Made by a program: the position numbers and the translations under genes. DNA of 64,000 bases. Origin: a virus. Location of the stretch: positions 24,669 through 88,668 of IMG/VR virus record IMGVR_UViG_3300042691_016420. One strand, given 5' to 3'. Positions 20,771-31,601 of this stretch are shown one piece after another. Under the pieces are notes generated by a model that searched no databases, was not told the DNA's origin, and worked only from the letters and a program-made list of their open reading frames with translations. How positions within the stretch are numbered: the first letter of the stretch is position 1; the number at the start of each line of letters is the position of its first letter.

Positions 20771-22465
20771 CTATTTACCACTTATATCATCTCCGCAAAC
20801 CTGGTATTGTCCATTGGAGAGACGAGTTAAGTAAACTTTCATTTTTGCTACTCTCTTATTACCCAACTCTGGATAATTCAGAGGATCAGGTTCAAAGTTA
20901 TGAATAATTGCAGTCTTACCAAGATTTTCTACCTCATATAATGATTGAGCTTGTTCATCTCTTGGATTTAAGGTACCAAGTGTTGCTACATAAGGTTTAC
21001 CATTAAGATTAACAGTATAACTTTGTAAAGGTAATCCTGAGTTTTTATCTCTACCATAAGGAGAGGCTGTTAGTTTAGCACCAACAATAAGCTTAGGATC
21101 ATCTTTACTAGCACCAATTACATTAGCCATTGCTACAGGTTCTTTAGGATCTTTAGGATCTAAGCTATATAACATAACACTAGTAGGGTTACCTAACATA
21201 GCATTAATAATATTAACCCTTTGGTCCTTATCATCTATAGTAGTTCCATAGATAGGAGTACCTTCTTTTTGTTCTTGTATATAAGCAATAGTATCTTTAA
21301 GAGCTAACTCTTTTGCATTAGGACTTCTTCTTCTAGCATGCAAGAAGTTCTCATACACATCAGCATGCTTCTCTCTAATTAACCTCTCAACTTGAGAAAT
21401 TGAACGAGAAATTTTTTCTTCTTTAGAGGCAAGTCCTGATTGTTTTCCAACATTAGAGTATCTACTAAAATCTCCTCCAGTTCCCATAATACTAGGTCCA
21501 CCTAAAATCATAGGATTTTCTTGAGCAGGTTTAATATTACCCTTATCATCAATATACTGCTTAAGCTCTTCTTTAGTTTCTCTAAAATCTGTTTTAGGAA
21601 TTGTACTAAGTGGTACTGCTAATTGTGCAGCAGCCTCTTCAGCAGCTCTCTTCTCATCAAAGTATCTAGCAGTAGAAGCATCAAATTTATCCTCAGAAAC
21701 AGTTTCTCTCTTCTGATTGTAGGCAGCAAAAGTATTTATGAATTTCTGTATACCCTTAGAATCTAATCCTAGCTCTGTAGACATTTCTCCAATAGCATCA
21801 GGATTCATAGCTAGTGCAGTATTAATGCCACCTAGAATTGCATCCTTAGATTTAATGGAAATCTTTCTTCTTGATACTTTACCATTACTAAGAGCAACTG
21901 TAACATCCTGGCTTTGCTCAGGAGTATTCTTAGCAACATCCTCAAATATTTTATTATAATCTACTCTAGGTTTAAGACCTATAAAGTTATATCTCTGAAG
22001 AGCTCCTGTAGCAGGATCTACACCATTAAAGTTTAAATTATATCTATCTTGATAGGTAGAGTATTTACCATCAGCCATAAGTTTAGCAGCAGTTTCTCTA
22101 CCCTTAATCCATTCTTGTGCAGAACTATTAATTAAGTTTATATTAGGATCAGATACAAAACCATCAACAATATCTTGCAGTTTTCTCTTATACTCAGCAG
22201 AACCTTTATCAGGCATACTGTTATGTAATTTCATAGCTTGAGATAAGTAATCTTGTTTCTTTTTCTCAAGATATTCACTGTGCCCTTTAATAGGAGTAGA
22301 GAGTGCAGAAACACTTCTCTTAGCTTCTCTCTCCATAGCATCAGCAGCATCATACCTTTTCTGCTTTTCCTGCATAGCAGCATACATCTCCTCAAAAGGT
22401 AGAGGTACATAAGTATTTCTACTTTCCCTTATAGGGACATTAACTGAGTATGCGTTTATAGCCAT
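20771..22465 (-). CDS. Virion cargo protein candidate, helical
   Basis: 564 residues starting MAINAYSVNVPIRESR. The first 120 residues are strongly helical and charged (KQKRYDAADAMEREAKRS); the middle is Ala/Glu/Lys-rich and the C-terminus (about 420-560) looks like a small beta domain. No enzyme motif is seen. It lies directly before the RNA polymerase gene and 3 bases after the previous cargo gene, a position taken in crAss-like phages by proteins packed in head or tail and ejected. Function is inferred from order only. Confidence 0.5.
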   Translation of the reverse strand: MAINAYSVNVPIRESRNTYVPLPFEEMYAAMQEKQKRYDAADAMEREAKRSVSALSTPIKGHSEYLEKKKQDYLSQAMKLHNSMPDKGSAEYKRKLQDIVDGFVSDPNINLINSSAQEWIKGRETAAKLMADGKYSTYQDRYNLNFNGVDPATGALQRYNFIGLKPRVDYNKIFEDVAKNTPEQSQDVTVALSNGKVSRRKISIKSKDAILGGINTALAMNPDAIGEMSTELGLDSKGIQKFINTFAAYNQKRETVSEDKFDASTARYFDEKRAAEEAAAQLAVPLSTIPKTDFRETKEELKQYIDDKGNIKPAQENPMILGGPSIMGTGGDFSRYSNVGKQSGLASKEEKISRSISQVERLIREKHADVYENFLHARRRSPNAKELALKDTIAYIQEQKEGTPIYGTTIDDKDQRVNIINAMLGNPTSVMLYSLDPKDPKEPVAMANVIGASKDDPKLIVGAKLTASPYGRDKNSGLPLQSYTVNLNGKPYVATLGTLNPRDEQAQSLYEVENLGKTAIIHNFEPDPLNYPELGNKRVAKMKVYLTRLSNGQYQVCGDDISGK

Positions 22466-22468
22466 GTT

Positions 22469-24466
22469 TTATTTTCTCTTATACGCTTTAGCTTTCTTTA
22501 AACCTTTAGCTGCAGTTTTGCTAGCAGTTTTGGGCACTAATTTAAGCAATCCATCAATATCTTTAATATCATAATTTATACCTAGATCTCTTAGAGTTTG
22601 TAGTCTCTGCTCATCAGCAGCTCTTTGTCCTGCCATTTCCTGAGCAACTTCAGTAGCACTATCAATCTTTTGACCTAACCCAATAAGTTGTTGATCATAA
22701 GCAGCTCTACCCATAGCTCTTTGTTGAGCATATTGATTTCTAAGACCAAGATTTGCTTGAGCTTCAACATTGCCTAAGTCTATATTCTTATTAGCAATAT
22801 CCTGTCTAGCAAGAGTATCTTGGATTACAGCATCATTAGCTGCCTTCATTCTAGCAGCAGATAAGTTTCCTGCTTGTGCAAGATATCTGCCAGCATCTCC
22901 TCCTACAATATCTCTAGCACCTTCTCTGCCTGCTTGTTCAGCAAGTTGTATTTCTCTAAGAGTCTTAGGTAATTGAGAAGCATAATTATATCTACCTAAC
23001 TTTAAGTAGTTTTCAGGAACACCTTCTATACCTTTACCAAGAATAGAAGTTCTTGCAGCAATCTCAGCCATAGCTGGCATATTAGCTAAGAAGTTACCCT
23101 TTCTCTTATTTCCTGCAAAAGTATCATTCTTATCCTCAGGTTCTGGTGGAAGAGTAGGAGTAATATCATCTTTAGGTTTTTCTTTTTCTCCACCTACTGG
23201 TTTTACATCTTCCTCAAGTCCAGAAAGATAAGATTTACCTTTATAATCAAATTTAGTTAAACCTTTATTTACAGCTTCTCTTCTTGCTGTTTCTAACTCA
23301 GCAGTAACTTTAGGAATCTTTCCACTATTAACAGCTGCTATATAATCAGATAGAGAAAGGTTATACATTTTCTTAGCAGCTTCCTCACTCATCTCTCTAC
23401 CATATCCTCCACCATAACCAAGTGCAGACTGTTCAGTAAAAGTTTTATTAGAACCAATTACTGGTCTTTTCTTAACAATGCCCTCAATTGTTTTACCTTT
23501 AGTAGATTTTTTACCAGCCTGAGCTTTATCAACATTATCCTCAGGCATCTGTTCTATAATATTATTTAAGAGTTTATAGTTACCTTTCTTATAAGCAGCA
23601 ATAGCTTGTTTATTCTTACCACCATTAGCAGTAACAATAGCAGAACCTTCTGGAATAGTTAACGCTCCAGTGCCATATTTATATGGGCTCTTACCTTCTA
23701 CAGCAGAGGTAATTCTTTTAACATTAGCTCTTATTTCATTAAGCTCCTTTGTCTCTTGCCCTTTGAGAAAAGTTTTAATACTTTCTCCTTCAGTAGCTTT
23801 ACGATACTTATTACTAGCATTCATAACATCTATTTCTCTTTGTAAAATATCTCTTCTCTGTTGTTTATAAAGATTAGTTACTTTATCTTTTTCAGCATTA
23901 GAGAGATCTTCCCAATCATAACCAAGATTTTTCTTACCAAATCTTTCTCTTTTAGTAATAACCATTTTACCATCTACTGTTTGGTATCTCTTATTACCAG
24001 GAAATACAGATTCTCCATCATAGTTATTAAAGTATTCTGTAGCTCTATCAGTAGACTTAGGAACAACTCTAGTTTTAGTTACCGGAGCTTTCTCAATATA
24101 AACTTTCTTTTCTCCAGATACAGTAGGGTAAGTTTTCTTTTTTACAGGAGTAGTGTCTTTTTTAATAGTAGTTCTAGCAGGAACAGTATCTTTCTTAATA
24201 GAGACTGCTTTAGCAGTTTTAACTTTTGCTTTAGGTAATGGAAAATCATATGGAACATCAGGAAGCTCATCAAACTCATTTGGAGGATTCATTATGTTCT
24301 CAAATTCTAACTCATTAACATCAATATCTTTTCCACCAGGTTGATACTTATATTTTTTCTTAGGATGTTTACAGCCGCAATTCTTCATGCCTTTTTTAGC
24401 TTCAGGAAGATTCTCATCTCCTCTATATTGTTTTACGGCTTTAGCCCCAGATAAAAGTTTATACAT
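22469..24466 (-). CDS. Lysine-rich virion cargo protein candidate
   Basis: 665 residues. The N-terminus is basic with CGCKHPKKKYKYQPGGKD, then a Thr/Lys/Pro/Val linker; a Pro/Glu linker (about 440-460) separates it from a C-terminal helical Ala/Gln-rich domain with QAG-type turns. DKAQAGKKSTKG near residue 315 resembles PRAQAGKQSVKS in the neighbouring 501-residue protein. Its ATG overlaps the preceding stop as TAATG. Virion packaging is inferred from composition, the shared short motifs and position. Confidence 0.5.
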   Translation of the reverse strand: MYKLLSGAKAVKQYRGDENLPEAKKGMKNCGCKHPKKKYKYQPGGKDIDVNELEFENIMNPPNEFDELPDVPYDFPLPKAKVKTAKAVSIKKDTVPARTTIKKDTTPVKKKTYPTVSGEKKVYIEKAPVTKTRVVPKSTDRATEYFNNYDGESVFPGNKRYQTVDGKMVITKRERFGKKNLGYDWEDLSNAEKDKVTNLYKQQRRDILQREIDVMNASNKYRKATEGESIKTFLKGQETKELNEIRANVKRITSAVEGKSPYKYGTGALTIPEGSAIVTANGGKNKQAIAAYKKGNYKLLNNIIEQMPEDNVDKAQAGKKSTKGKTIEGIVKKRPVIGSNKTFTEQSALGYGGGYGREMSEEAAKKMYNLSLSDYIAAVNSGKIPKVTAELETARREAVNKGLTKFDYKGKSYLSGLEEDVKPVGGEKEKPKDDITPTLPPEPEDKNDTFAGNKRKGNFLANMPAMAEIAARTSILGKGIEGVPENYLKLGRYNYASQLPKTLREIQLAEQAGREGARDIVGGDAGRYLAQAGNLSAARMKAANDAVIQDTLARQDIANKNIDLGNVEAQANLGLRNQYAQQRAMGRAAYDQQLIGLGQKIDSATEVAQEMAGQRAADEQRLQTLRDLGINYDIKDIDGLLKLVPKTASKTAAKGLKKAKAYKRK
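22479..22486 (-). promoter_or_regulatory. GCGTATAA element upstream of the 564-residue cargo gene
   Basis: Reads GCGTATAA on the coding strand within the last codons of the preceding gene, 13 bases before the ATG at 22465. Because it also encodes residues of that gene, this copy is weaker evidence than the intergenic ones. Confidence 0.3.
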
Positions 24467-24984
24467 TATTTACCAGCTTTAATTTTCTTTTCTTGCTTAA
24501 GCATCTCAGGAGTAGGTTTTTTACCAGAACCTTTATTAGCTCTGATATTATCCCAAAGACCTCTCTGAGAAGTAGAACCATCAGCTCTCTTAATCATCTC
24601 CTTCTTCTTAAACTTAATGCTCTTAGTTCCCTCAGCATATTTCATACCTTTAGAACCACACATTTTAGAATCAGTTTTCATAGACTTGCTACCATTCTTA
24701 ATTACACCTCTGCCTTTAAGAATATCAGCTCTTGTAACTTGTCCATCACCAGTTAAGTCTGGAAAAGAACCTTTTTTAGCACCAACAGATTTAGAACCAT
24801 CCTCATGTTTCCACTTGGCTGCATTCTGTGCAAAGATAGCTCTCTTCTTAGTAATAGGATTCTTACTATGAGTAAGTTCTTCTGTAGTCTTACCAGTAGC
24901 TTTTTTGGTAGCTGTAAACTTACCTCTGTTCTCTGGTTTAATGTAAATACCAGAGTTTCCTTTTTTGTTCATCTTGAATTTCAT
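24466..24984 (-). CDS. Small basic virion protein with calcium-loop-like motif
   Basis: 172 residues, about a quarter Lys/Arg. The N-terminal segment (IKPENRGKFTATKKATGKT ... FAQNAAKWKH) is a pattern I know from structural modules of Bacteroidetes phages. PDLTGDGQVTRADILKGRG (about residues 74-92) resembles a dockerin or EF-hand loop with D, D, Q, T, D at ligand spacing. Copies of a G(S/T)KS motif follow (EDGSKS, KNGSKS, AEGTKS). A CGTAAAA variant of the late motif precedes the ATG by 8 bases. Probably an ejected or internal virion protein. Confidence 0.55.
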   Translation of the reverse strand: MKFKMNKKGNSGIYIKPENRGKFTATKKATGKTTEELTHSKNPITKKRAIFAQNAAKWKHEDGSKSVGAKKGSFPDLTGDGQVTRADILKGRGVIKNGSKSMKTDSKMCGSKGMKYAEGTKSIKFKKKEMIKRADGSTSQRGLWDNIRANKGSGKKPTPEMLKQEKKIKAGK

Positions 24985-25001
24985 AACTTTATTTTACGTT
25001 T

Positions 25002-26147
25002 TTAACAGTTCCACTTTCTAAGAGCAAGAGCTTTTCTTGTAGGCTTACCATTCTTTTCCATAGGTCCCTTAACACCAGACATTCTAGCACAAAAGGATTT
25101 TCTTCTATTAGCTGCTTTAGAACCTGGCTTAAGTTTAGATGGTGGAGTAGTAACAGCCATCTTTAGATTACCTCCAGTAGCCCTATTATACTTATCTACA
25201 CCTTTTTGAGTCAAGCCTCCCTTAGGATCTTTCTCTTTTCTACTAAAGGATAGAGAAACACTCTTGCTCCCATCCTTATACTTAATTAATGGTTTCATAT
25301 CTTTACTACCTTGTTTCTTTTTATTTAATGGTTTTCCTGTTTTAGGATCATAATATACTCTATCATATATCTCATAGGGTTTGCCTATTTTATCTGAGTA
25401 AGGAACATCAAAATCATATGTATCATAGATTGAGTAATAGTTTCCTTTTTTATCTTTACCTTTAGAATAAGTTACATTTTGTAAAGGTCTAAAAGAAGAT
25501 TCTACACCTGTTCTCTTAGTTGGAGTATCTTTATTTCCAAAAATTTTATCAGAAGCTTTTTGTAAAAAGTCTTTTTCTCTAACAAAAGCTTTTGATGCAT
25601 TACTTATTACTGAATCCTCAAAAGCAGGATATGCATTTCTTACAGTATAATATTTAGTATTTTTTGTTTTATTTTCTGTAGGAGTATATTTAGATCTAGT
25701 TACTGTTTTTTCTTTCTGAGGAATTCCCATATAAAAAGCCCATGCATCTTTATCTGCTTGAGTTACATTCTTACTTTCTTCATCAGTTACTTTTCTTCCT
25801 GAAGTAAATCTTCCAATAGCAGGTATAGTTTCTAAAAGAGGATACTCATCAGGATTTACACTATCATATATTCTTCTTCTAAGACCTTCTGATAAACCAA
25901 AAGTTCTTCCGTTATTATAATCAGCTTTAGCTTTCTTAGTTCCTTTCTGTTTAAGAGGAGTCTCTACAACATAAGGAGTGTTAAACTTGTACTGACCAGT
26001 ATTAGGATATAAAGTTTTACCATTAGCTTTAATAGGAAAAGCCATACCTTGAGTAGTAATAAGGTTAGATGGGATTACATTGACTGGATTCTTAGCAGTC
26101 TTAGCTCCCTTTAAATATCCTGTCTTATTTACTGGTAAATTTCTCAT
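25002..26147 (-). CDS. Basic virion protein with conserved C-terminal 'SFCARM ... ALRKWNC' domain
   Basis: 381 residues. The C-terminal 80 residues follow a pattern widespread in phage proteins of unknown function: KGGLTQKGVDKYNR, TTPPSKL, RRKSFCARMSG and a terminal ALRKWNC (I recall it as DUF6321-like; the label needs a search). It also has LIKYKDGSKS near residue 285. The upstream part is low-complexity, basic and Tyr-rich. The gene shares ATGA with the 501-residue gene before it and sits in the cargo block. Confidence 0.6.
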   Translation of the reverse strand: MRNLPVNKTGYLKGAKTAKNPVNVIPSNLITTQGMAFPIKANGKTLYPNTGQYKFNTPYVVETPLKQKGTKKAKADYNNGRTFGLSEGLRRRIYDSVNPDEYPLLETIPAIGRFTSGRKVTDEESKNVTQADKDAWAFYMGIPQKEKTVTRSKYTPTENKTKNTKYYTVRNAYPAFEDSVISNASKAFVREKDFLQKASDKIFGNKDTPTKRTGVESSFRPLQNVTYSKGKDKKGNYYSIYDTYDFDVPYSDKIGKPYEIYDRVYYDPKTGKPLNKKKQGSKDMKPLIKYKDGSKSVSLSFSRKEKDPKGGLTQKGVDKYNRATGGNLKMAVTTPPSKLKPGSKAANRRKSFCARMSGVKGPMEKNGKPTRKALALRKWNC

Positions 26148-27649
26148 CTATATACCTTAACTCTTTTAGAACCTTTATTAAAATCATTCTTAGTATTGAA
26201 GGTACTCCTTGGTGGAGGTGGCTTCATCTCATATAACATAGGAGGATCTATAATCCTATTAGTGTCAGGATTTTCCTTTTTATGCGACCTAGGAGTCCTG
26301 ATTTTCTCCTTTCTTCTCTCATCAGGAATCTGTCTTGCAACTTGATGAAGCCCAGCTCTGGGCTGAATAAATTTATTAGCAGCATTGGCAGGAGTACTAC
26401 CAGTAAGATTCTGAGAAAAGGCAGCAGTATTGAGATCATCAACTTTAATTTGTTTAGCACCAACAGCCATTTTACCAGAACCTAAGAGAGATACCTTACT
26501 TCTTTTAGGCATTAAGTTATTAGTACCTTGTTTAAAAGCAGGAGCTCCCATTCCTACAGTTTCTTTATTATAATATTGAGGTAGTATATTTCTTCCTTTA
26601 TAAGTTCCCTTTATCTTATTATAACCTTCATCACTTAAAGTTCCTCCAAGAATATCAGTTATAACACCCTTTCCTCTTCCTGCAAATTTTCCTGCTTCAA
26701 AACTTCTTTTTAATTTGCCAATAAGTTTTGCCTTTTTTACTAAAGGAAGTGCTCCAGCACTTTCAAGAGCTGCATCAATAGTTGCTTCTGTACTAGGATT
26801 ATTTTTTACATTTTTAATAGATCTATATGCATCATCTGAAGATGTTACTCCAAAAGGATCAATTATTTCTACAAAATTTTCAAACCAACTATCTTTATCT
26901 TCAGTATTTTCTGATTTAGTTTTAGATTTAACAGATTGTTTACCAGCTTGTGCTCTAGGCATAACTACAGCCTTAACTCCACCTTCCTCATGAGTAGGAT
27001 CATTAGGATTATAGTATAAGAGATCTCTACTACCATCTTTCTTCTTAGGAGAGAAGATAGGTTCTCTACCCTCTGTCTCAATAAGACGAGGTTGTTTAGT
27101 TTTAACTTTATACTTACCCTTCTTAGCTAAAGCTGCTTGTACATCTGTAGAAGAACCCTCAGTATATCTTTTATTTATATTAGCAATCCTAGTAGCTTCT
27201 TCAGCTTTCTGAGCTTCTTCCTTAACTTTCTCTTGAGTAGTTTTACCAAATGGATTCTTCATACCAAGAGCTTGTAATCCTGCAGTAATTGGAACTTTGC
27301 TAAATAAATCTGCAGCAGCTGTTTTATCACCTGTAAGTGCAGAAAGTGCTTGACCAGCTGTTTCCATAGGATTAAGTCCCGTAGAAAGAATTTCAGAAAA
27401 TTTATTTTTATAATTTCCTTTAGAATCTTTAAGTGCTGCATTAGAGATTGCACTTACTCCTTGCAATGCACTACCCAAACCTGGCATAGCTATATTAGCA
27501 GCAGTAGCTGCAATATTTCCTCCTACTTGGTTTTTAGCATCTTGTTCTTGTCTTAGTTTATAAGCAGTATGATAGGGAGGAGTATCTTCCTCTATTCTTT
27601 GAACCCCTCCTTGGAATTTATATTTATTTCTTAATATTTTTCTTTTCAT
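26144..27649 (-). CDS. Lysine-rich virion cargo protein candidate
   Basis: 501 residues, first gene after the muzzle gene. It starts with basic NKYKFQGGVQ, has an Ala/Gly-rich helical segment (about 45-85), a YYNPNDPTHEEGGVKAVVMP region (about 212-232) typical of Bacteroidetes phage structural proteins, then PRAQAGKQSVKS and a basic end KGSKRVKVYR. The composition and short motifs link it to the 665-, 381-, 172- and 496-residue proteins. A TCGTATAA copy lies 63 bases upstream, inside the muzzle gene. No enzyme motif seen. Confidence 0.5.
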   Translation of the reverse strand: MKRKILRNKYKFQGGVQRIEEDTPPYHTAYKLRQEQDAKNQVGGNIAATAANIAMPGLGSALQGVSAISNAALKDSKGNYKNKFSEILSTGLNPMETAGQALSALTGDKTAAADLFSKVPITAGLQALGMKNPFGKTTQEKVKEEAQKAEEATRIANINKRYTEGSSTDVQAALAKKGKYKVKTKQPRLIETEGREPIFSPKKKDGSRDLLYYNPNDPTHEEGGVKAVVMPRAQAGKQSVKSKTKSENTEDKDSWFENFVEIIDPFGVTSSDDAYRSIKNVKNNPSTEATIDAALESAGALPLVKKAKLIGKLKRSFEAGKFAGRGKGVITDILGGTLSDEGYNKIKGTYKGRNILPQYYNKETVGMGAPAFKQGTNNLMPKRSKVSLLGSGKMAVGAKQIKVDDLNTAAFSQNLTGSTPANAANKFIQPRAGLHQVARQIPDERRKEKIRTPRSHKKENPDTNRIIDPPMLYEMKPPPPRSTFNTKNDFNKGSKRVKVYR

Positions 27650-27651
27650 GT

Positions 27652-30600
27652 TTATGCTACAGAAGGTTTGAAGAAAGTCTTAACGTAATTTAAAACTAAG
27701 GGTTTATCCTGATTATACGAGAGCTTAGTGTACAGAAACTTACCTTTCATATGTGCTCTAAAGTCTGCATTAATATCTAGATTACTGCTCTCAAAAATAT
27801 TTACATAAGGATCTACTACAGCATCTAGTGGTAATTCTGCATGGAAAGAACTTCTATAATAATTTGTAGGTACTTTAGTAGCATCATAATTATTTAAGAA
27901 GTTATTCTCAAAATCATCAGAATATGCAAAAGGAAGTTCTGTACTATTTTGTCTATCTGTCCAACAATGAATAGTTGAGAAAGATTCATCATTAAAGATA
28001 TAACTGTTAGGTTCTACAAATCCTGGAGAATTTATTCCTTGATTTCCACCTGACATGGTATTCATCTCTATCCTATCAAATCTCTTAAATGCATCAGGTT
28101 GAGTATTCTCTACAAAAGTTATATAAGAGTTCTTTCTAATTCCATTTGGATTATCCATGTTATAAAAACTATTCTCATTATTTCTCCAAGCATATGAGGA
28201 ACCATTTATTGTAAAGTAAGCATTGGGAGAAAAGTCATGAAGGGATGTCCATGTTTGAGTCTTAGGATAGAAAGAGATGGCTTTTTCCTGAGTAATATTA
28301 TTAATTAAGAGTCTCTTATTAGCCCAATCATATCCCATAGTATACTTATCATTAGTATTTACAAATCCTCTAAAGAATGAGAAAAGTCCTAAATCTGATA
28401 TTTCTACAGGGGCATCTCCAGCAAATAAGAATACCTTACCTTGTTTATGGTCTAAGAACACTCTACCAAATGGAGTATTGGTTCCACTCTTATCAAGTGT
28501 GCCCATATAACCTCCTTTAATATCAAGGATAAGTTTAGATGGAAGTTGGAATACTCCAGCATTACCAAGTATTACTTGACCTTGAGATGTAGCTTGAGTA
28601 GTATTAGGATTAAAGTAAGAAAGCCATAATCCATATTCTGTATGATGAAAGAAGTTATTATTGAATACAAAAGTATCTGTAATTTCTCCTCTATGTCTAG
28701 GTACATCATGAAAACTATTAGGAGAAAAATATCTATACTGATCTACCAACTCACTCTCAAAAGATTGTGAGGAATATATACTTCTATTTTTATACTCTTG
28801 TATCTCATTAAAGAATAAAGGTTTAGGAAAACTTAACTTTAATCCTGTAAGAGAAGAATATTGTTTATTATAACCAGTACTTACTTTCCACCATTCAAAA
28901 TTAAATAGTCCAAAATTAGTTTCCTGATCATTTACAATATACTTGTAATTAGGGTAGAATGGAACTTTACCATCTTCTGTGTGTCTAAGAGAATAGTTAT
29001 TCTTAGACTCTACATAAACTCCCATCATACAATGTCCTTCTACTGTCTCATTAGTAGTTTTTCCAACAAGTTTATCATAAAAATTAAAGAAGTATTTACT
29101 TATATAAATATCCCCCTCAAGTTCTGCTGTTGTTGGTAAATTATTACCATCACCTATTACAACAACTGCCGGAGTATATTCTGCATTTTCTAACTTACCA
29201 TATTGAAACTCATTATCATTAATGATTCTAGATAAATTGATGCTTAATCTTTGAGTCTCATCTAAATCTTCATAATGATAACCAGGATTAAACATTGAAA
29301 AATCATCTTCCTCTTCAAAATCTTCTATTTGATTAACAATAAATTGAGGGTCTAAGTAATATTTACTTTCAGCATTAGAGTTGTCATCAAAAAAATGTGA
29401 GTCTGAAGTTTTTAAGTGTATATATTGAGATGAAAATTTAATTGTAATTTTACTATCAATAACTATATTATTCTCAGAACCAATATTTGTAATATATTCT
29501 GCATCTTGTATATTTACTAAATTGCCTTTATTAGAGATAAACTCATTAAACTCAAAGAATAAGTTGGCATACAAAAGAGTATCAGTTCTTTGAGCATTTC
29601 TATCTGTACAAATAGGAATTGTTAATTTAACATAGAAAGGATCAGGGCCATAAGTTAAATACCATGCAAAATAAGGCCCATCAACTTCAGGATTTCCTGA
29701 ATGAATTATAAGATTATTACCATACCCTACTCTTTGTATTTTATATCCTGCCTTTACTTTACTAGCATCTAATAGTGTATCTGGAGAATGATACATTGCA
29801 TAGGTTCTATTAGTAAACCATCTAGGGGCCCATGTATAAGCTTGCACACTATCTTCACCCTCACCGCTTCCAACACTTTCTCTGTGGAATACACTGCCTG
29901 TCCAAAGGTTGCCTATATACTTATCATTGTTATACTCATTCTGAAGATAAGGTCTTGAGAAACCATTATCAATTATTCTAGTATTAGTATCATTATTTCT
30001 AGGTTGAAAGCCAATTACATATCCTTGAATATTAGCTTTCTGTTCATCAGTAAAGTTTATATTCTCAGCTCTAACCCTAAGTATATTTATATAATCCTCA
30101 TCACCAATATATCCAGTTTGATCATAGTCTGGCATTTGATGATGTCTAATTCTTCCTGTTAAACCAACCTCTTGATATTTTTCTGTATACTCTTCTTTTG
30201 AGTACCAAACTGCTAGTGTAGGAATATTTACATTAGGAGTAAGATTTCCTGGAATATGATATGCAAATCCTAAACTACCATCTTTATAAATTGGTGTAAT
30301 TGAGAATGAGTAAATTTCTTCTCTCTGAAAACCTTTTAATACTGAAGGGTCAGCATAAACATTAGTTTTCTGAAAGTTTTGATCTCTAGAAATATTTACA
30401 GTTTGATTGGTTGTAGTATTTATAAGTGAGTATATTCTATCACTTCCTGGAAAAAAACTCCCTATTATTTCATTTGGCCAATTTAATCCTCCATTTGATT
30501 TTCTAACAGATAAAAAGTTTCTTCTTGTATCTACAGATTTTTCATCTATAAACCAATATAACTTAATATTGTTAGCAACTTCTTGAAAACCAGCATCATA

Positions 30601-31596
30601 TTTCTTACTAGTAATATTAGATAGTACAAGAATATTATCTTTCTGTTCTATACATTTTGCACTATTAACATTTACAGGTATTTCTAATAATGCACTCTCA
30701 CTAACATCCTGCAAATATTGAGATTCATTGCTAAATGATATTTCTAAGTTTTCCCTTATCTCAAATAAACCTAAACTTTTTATAGAGAGAACATTTGTTA
30801 AACCTATATATGTAATTACAACAGGTTCAATGTATTGATAGTTTTCATCAAGATTTTGTAAACTTATTAATATTCTTTGATTACTATTACTTTGAGGTGG
30901 AGCTCCAGTTACTTTATCATTATATATTTGAGTACCATTAGATACATCGGGTACACCAGGAACAATATTTATAAATCTAGAAGGTATGTTAAAAGCAGTT
31001 TTATTATTCTCACTTGTAGCATATCTAAATGCAAATGAGTATGTCCCTGTTGGAAGAGTTCCTCCTTGTTGAACTGAGTAATTAGCATATGGCATTTTAT
31101 AACTCAGTTGTAAATCCCAATCTTCAAGAGTATTATATATATCTGAGTTGTATTCTAAATCTTGAAATTGAGTAACATTAAATCTTCTAGGTTTATTACC
31201 CTCCTCAACAAAATATACTACAATTTCATTTTTAGAATTTATTCTAGCTACAGAATCTATCTCTTTTTCAAAATTTAATTTATAAGGAGTAAAAAAGTCA
31301 TTAAAGATTCTCTCATAAACTCCATTCTGAAATAAACCTATCTCAGAATATTTATTACCATCATTACCTAATTGTTGAAAGAAAATAATAAATAAGTCTT
31401 GTACAGGACAAGAACCTAAATATGTATAGGAAGCAGCATCTTCTAAGGTTTTAGTAATACTCTCTAACTCCTCATTAGTAAGTCTACCACTATCATTCCT
31501 AATCCAGTTATAGGCATCAACATAACTACCCTCTGGTTGCATCTGAGGGCTATTGCTTCTGTGCAATCCTTTCTCAAAACTATTAGTACCTTCCAT
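27652..31596 (-). CDS. Tail muzzle / stabilisation protein
   Basis: 1314 residues, beta-rich, starting with the conserved-looking NSFEKGLHRSNSPQMQPEGSYVDAYNWI. The N-terminal pattern (many loops of GL..N.....PEGS) matches large P22 gp10-like stabilisation proteins that crAss-like phages use to build the distal muzzle of the tail. Many NxT/NxS and aromatic beta-strand stretches follow, with a charged segment about 760-790. It lies between the ring/adaptor genes and the cargo genes, the expected place. Family-level assignment is good; the exact ring is not resolved. Confidence 0.75.
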   Translation of the reverse strand: MEGTNSFEKGLHRSNSPQMQPEGSYVDAYNWIRNDSGRLTNEELESITKTLEDAASYTYLGSCPVQDLFIIFFQQLGNDGNKYSEIGLFQNGVYERIFNDFFTPYKLNFEKEIDSVARINSKNEIVVYFVEEGNKPRRFNVTQFQDLEYNSDIYNTLEDWDLQLSYKMPYANYSVQQGGTLPTGTYSFAFRYATSENNKTAFNIPSRFINIVPGVPDVSNGTQIYNDKVTGAPPQSNSNQRILISLQNLDENYQYIEPVVITYIGLTNVLSIKSLGLFEIRENLEISFSNESQYLQDVSESALLEIPVNVNSAKCIEQKDNILVLSNITSKKYDAGFQEVANNIKLYWFIDEKSVDTRRNFLSVRKSNGGLNWPNEIIGSFFPGSDRIYSLINTTTNQTVNISRDQNFQKTNVYADPSVLKGFQREEIYSFSITPIYKDGSLGFAYHIPGNLTPNVNIPTLAVWYSKEEYTEKYQEVGLTGRIRHHQMPDYDQTGYIGDEDYINILRVRAENINFTDEQKANIQGYVIGFQPRNNDTNTRIIDNGFSRPYLQNEYNNDKYIGNLWTGSVFHRESVGSGEGEDSVQAYTWAPRWFTNRTYAMYHSPDTLLDASKVKAGYKIQRVGYGNNLIIHSGNPEVDGPYFAWYLTYGPDPFYVKLTIPICTDRNAQRTDTLLYANLFFEFNEFISNKGNLVNIQDAEYITNIGSENNIVIDSKITIKFSSQYIHLKTSDSHFFDDNSNAESKYYLDPQFIVNQIEDFEEEDDFSMFNPGYHYEDLDETQRLSINLSRIINDNEFQYGKLENAEYTPAVVVIGDGNNLPTTAELEGDIYISKYFFNFYDKLVGKTTNETVEGHCMMGVYVESKNNYSLRHTEDGKVPFYPNYKYIVNDQETNFGLFNFEWWKVSTGYNKQYSSLTGLKLSFPKPLFFNEIQEYKNRSIYSSQSFESELVDQYRYFSPNSFHDVPRHRGEITDTFVFNNNFFHHTEYGLWLSYFNPNTTQATSQGQVILGNAGVFQLPSKLILDIKGGYMGTLDKSGTNTPFGRVFLDHKQGKVFLFAGDAPVEISDLGLFSFFRGFVNTNDKYTMGYDWANKRLLINNITQEKAISFYPKTQTWTSLHDFSPNAYFTINGSSYAWRNNENSFYNMDNPNGIRKNSYITFVENTQPDAFKRFDRIEMNTMSGGNQGINSPGFVEPNSYIFNDESFSTIHCWTDRQNSTELPFAYSDDFENNFLNNYDATKVPTNYYRSSFHAELPLDAVVDPYVNIFESSNLDINADFRAHMKGKFLYTKLSYNQDKPLVLNYVKTFFKPSVA

Positions 31597-31601
31597 AAAT
31601 T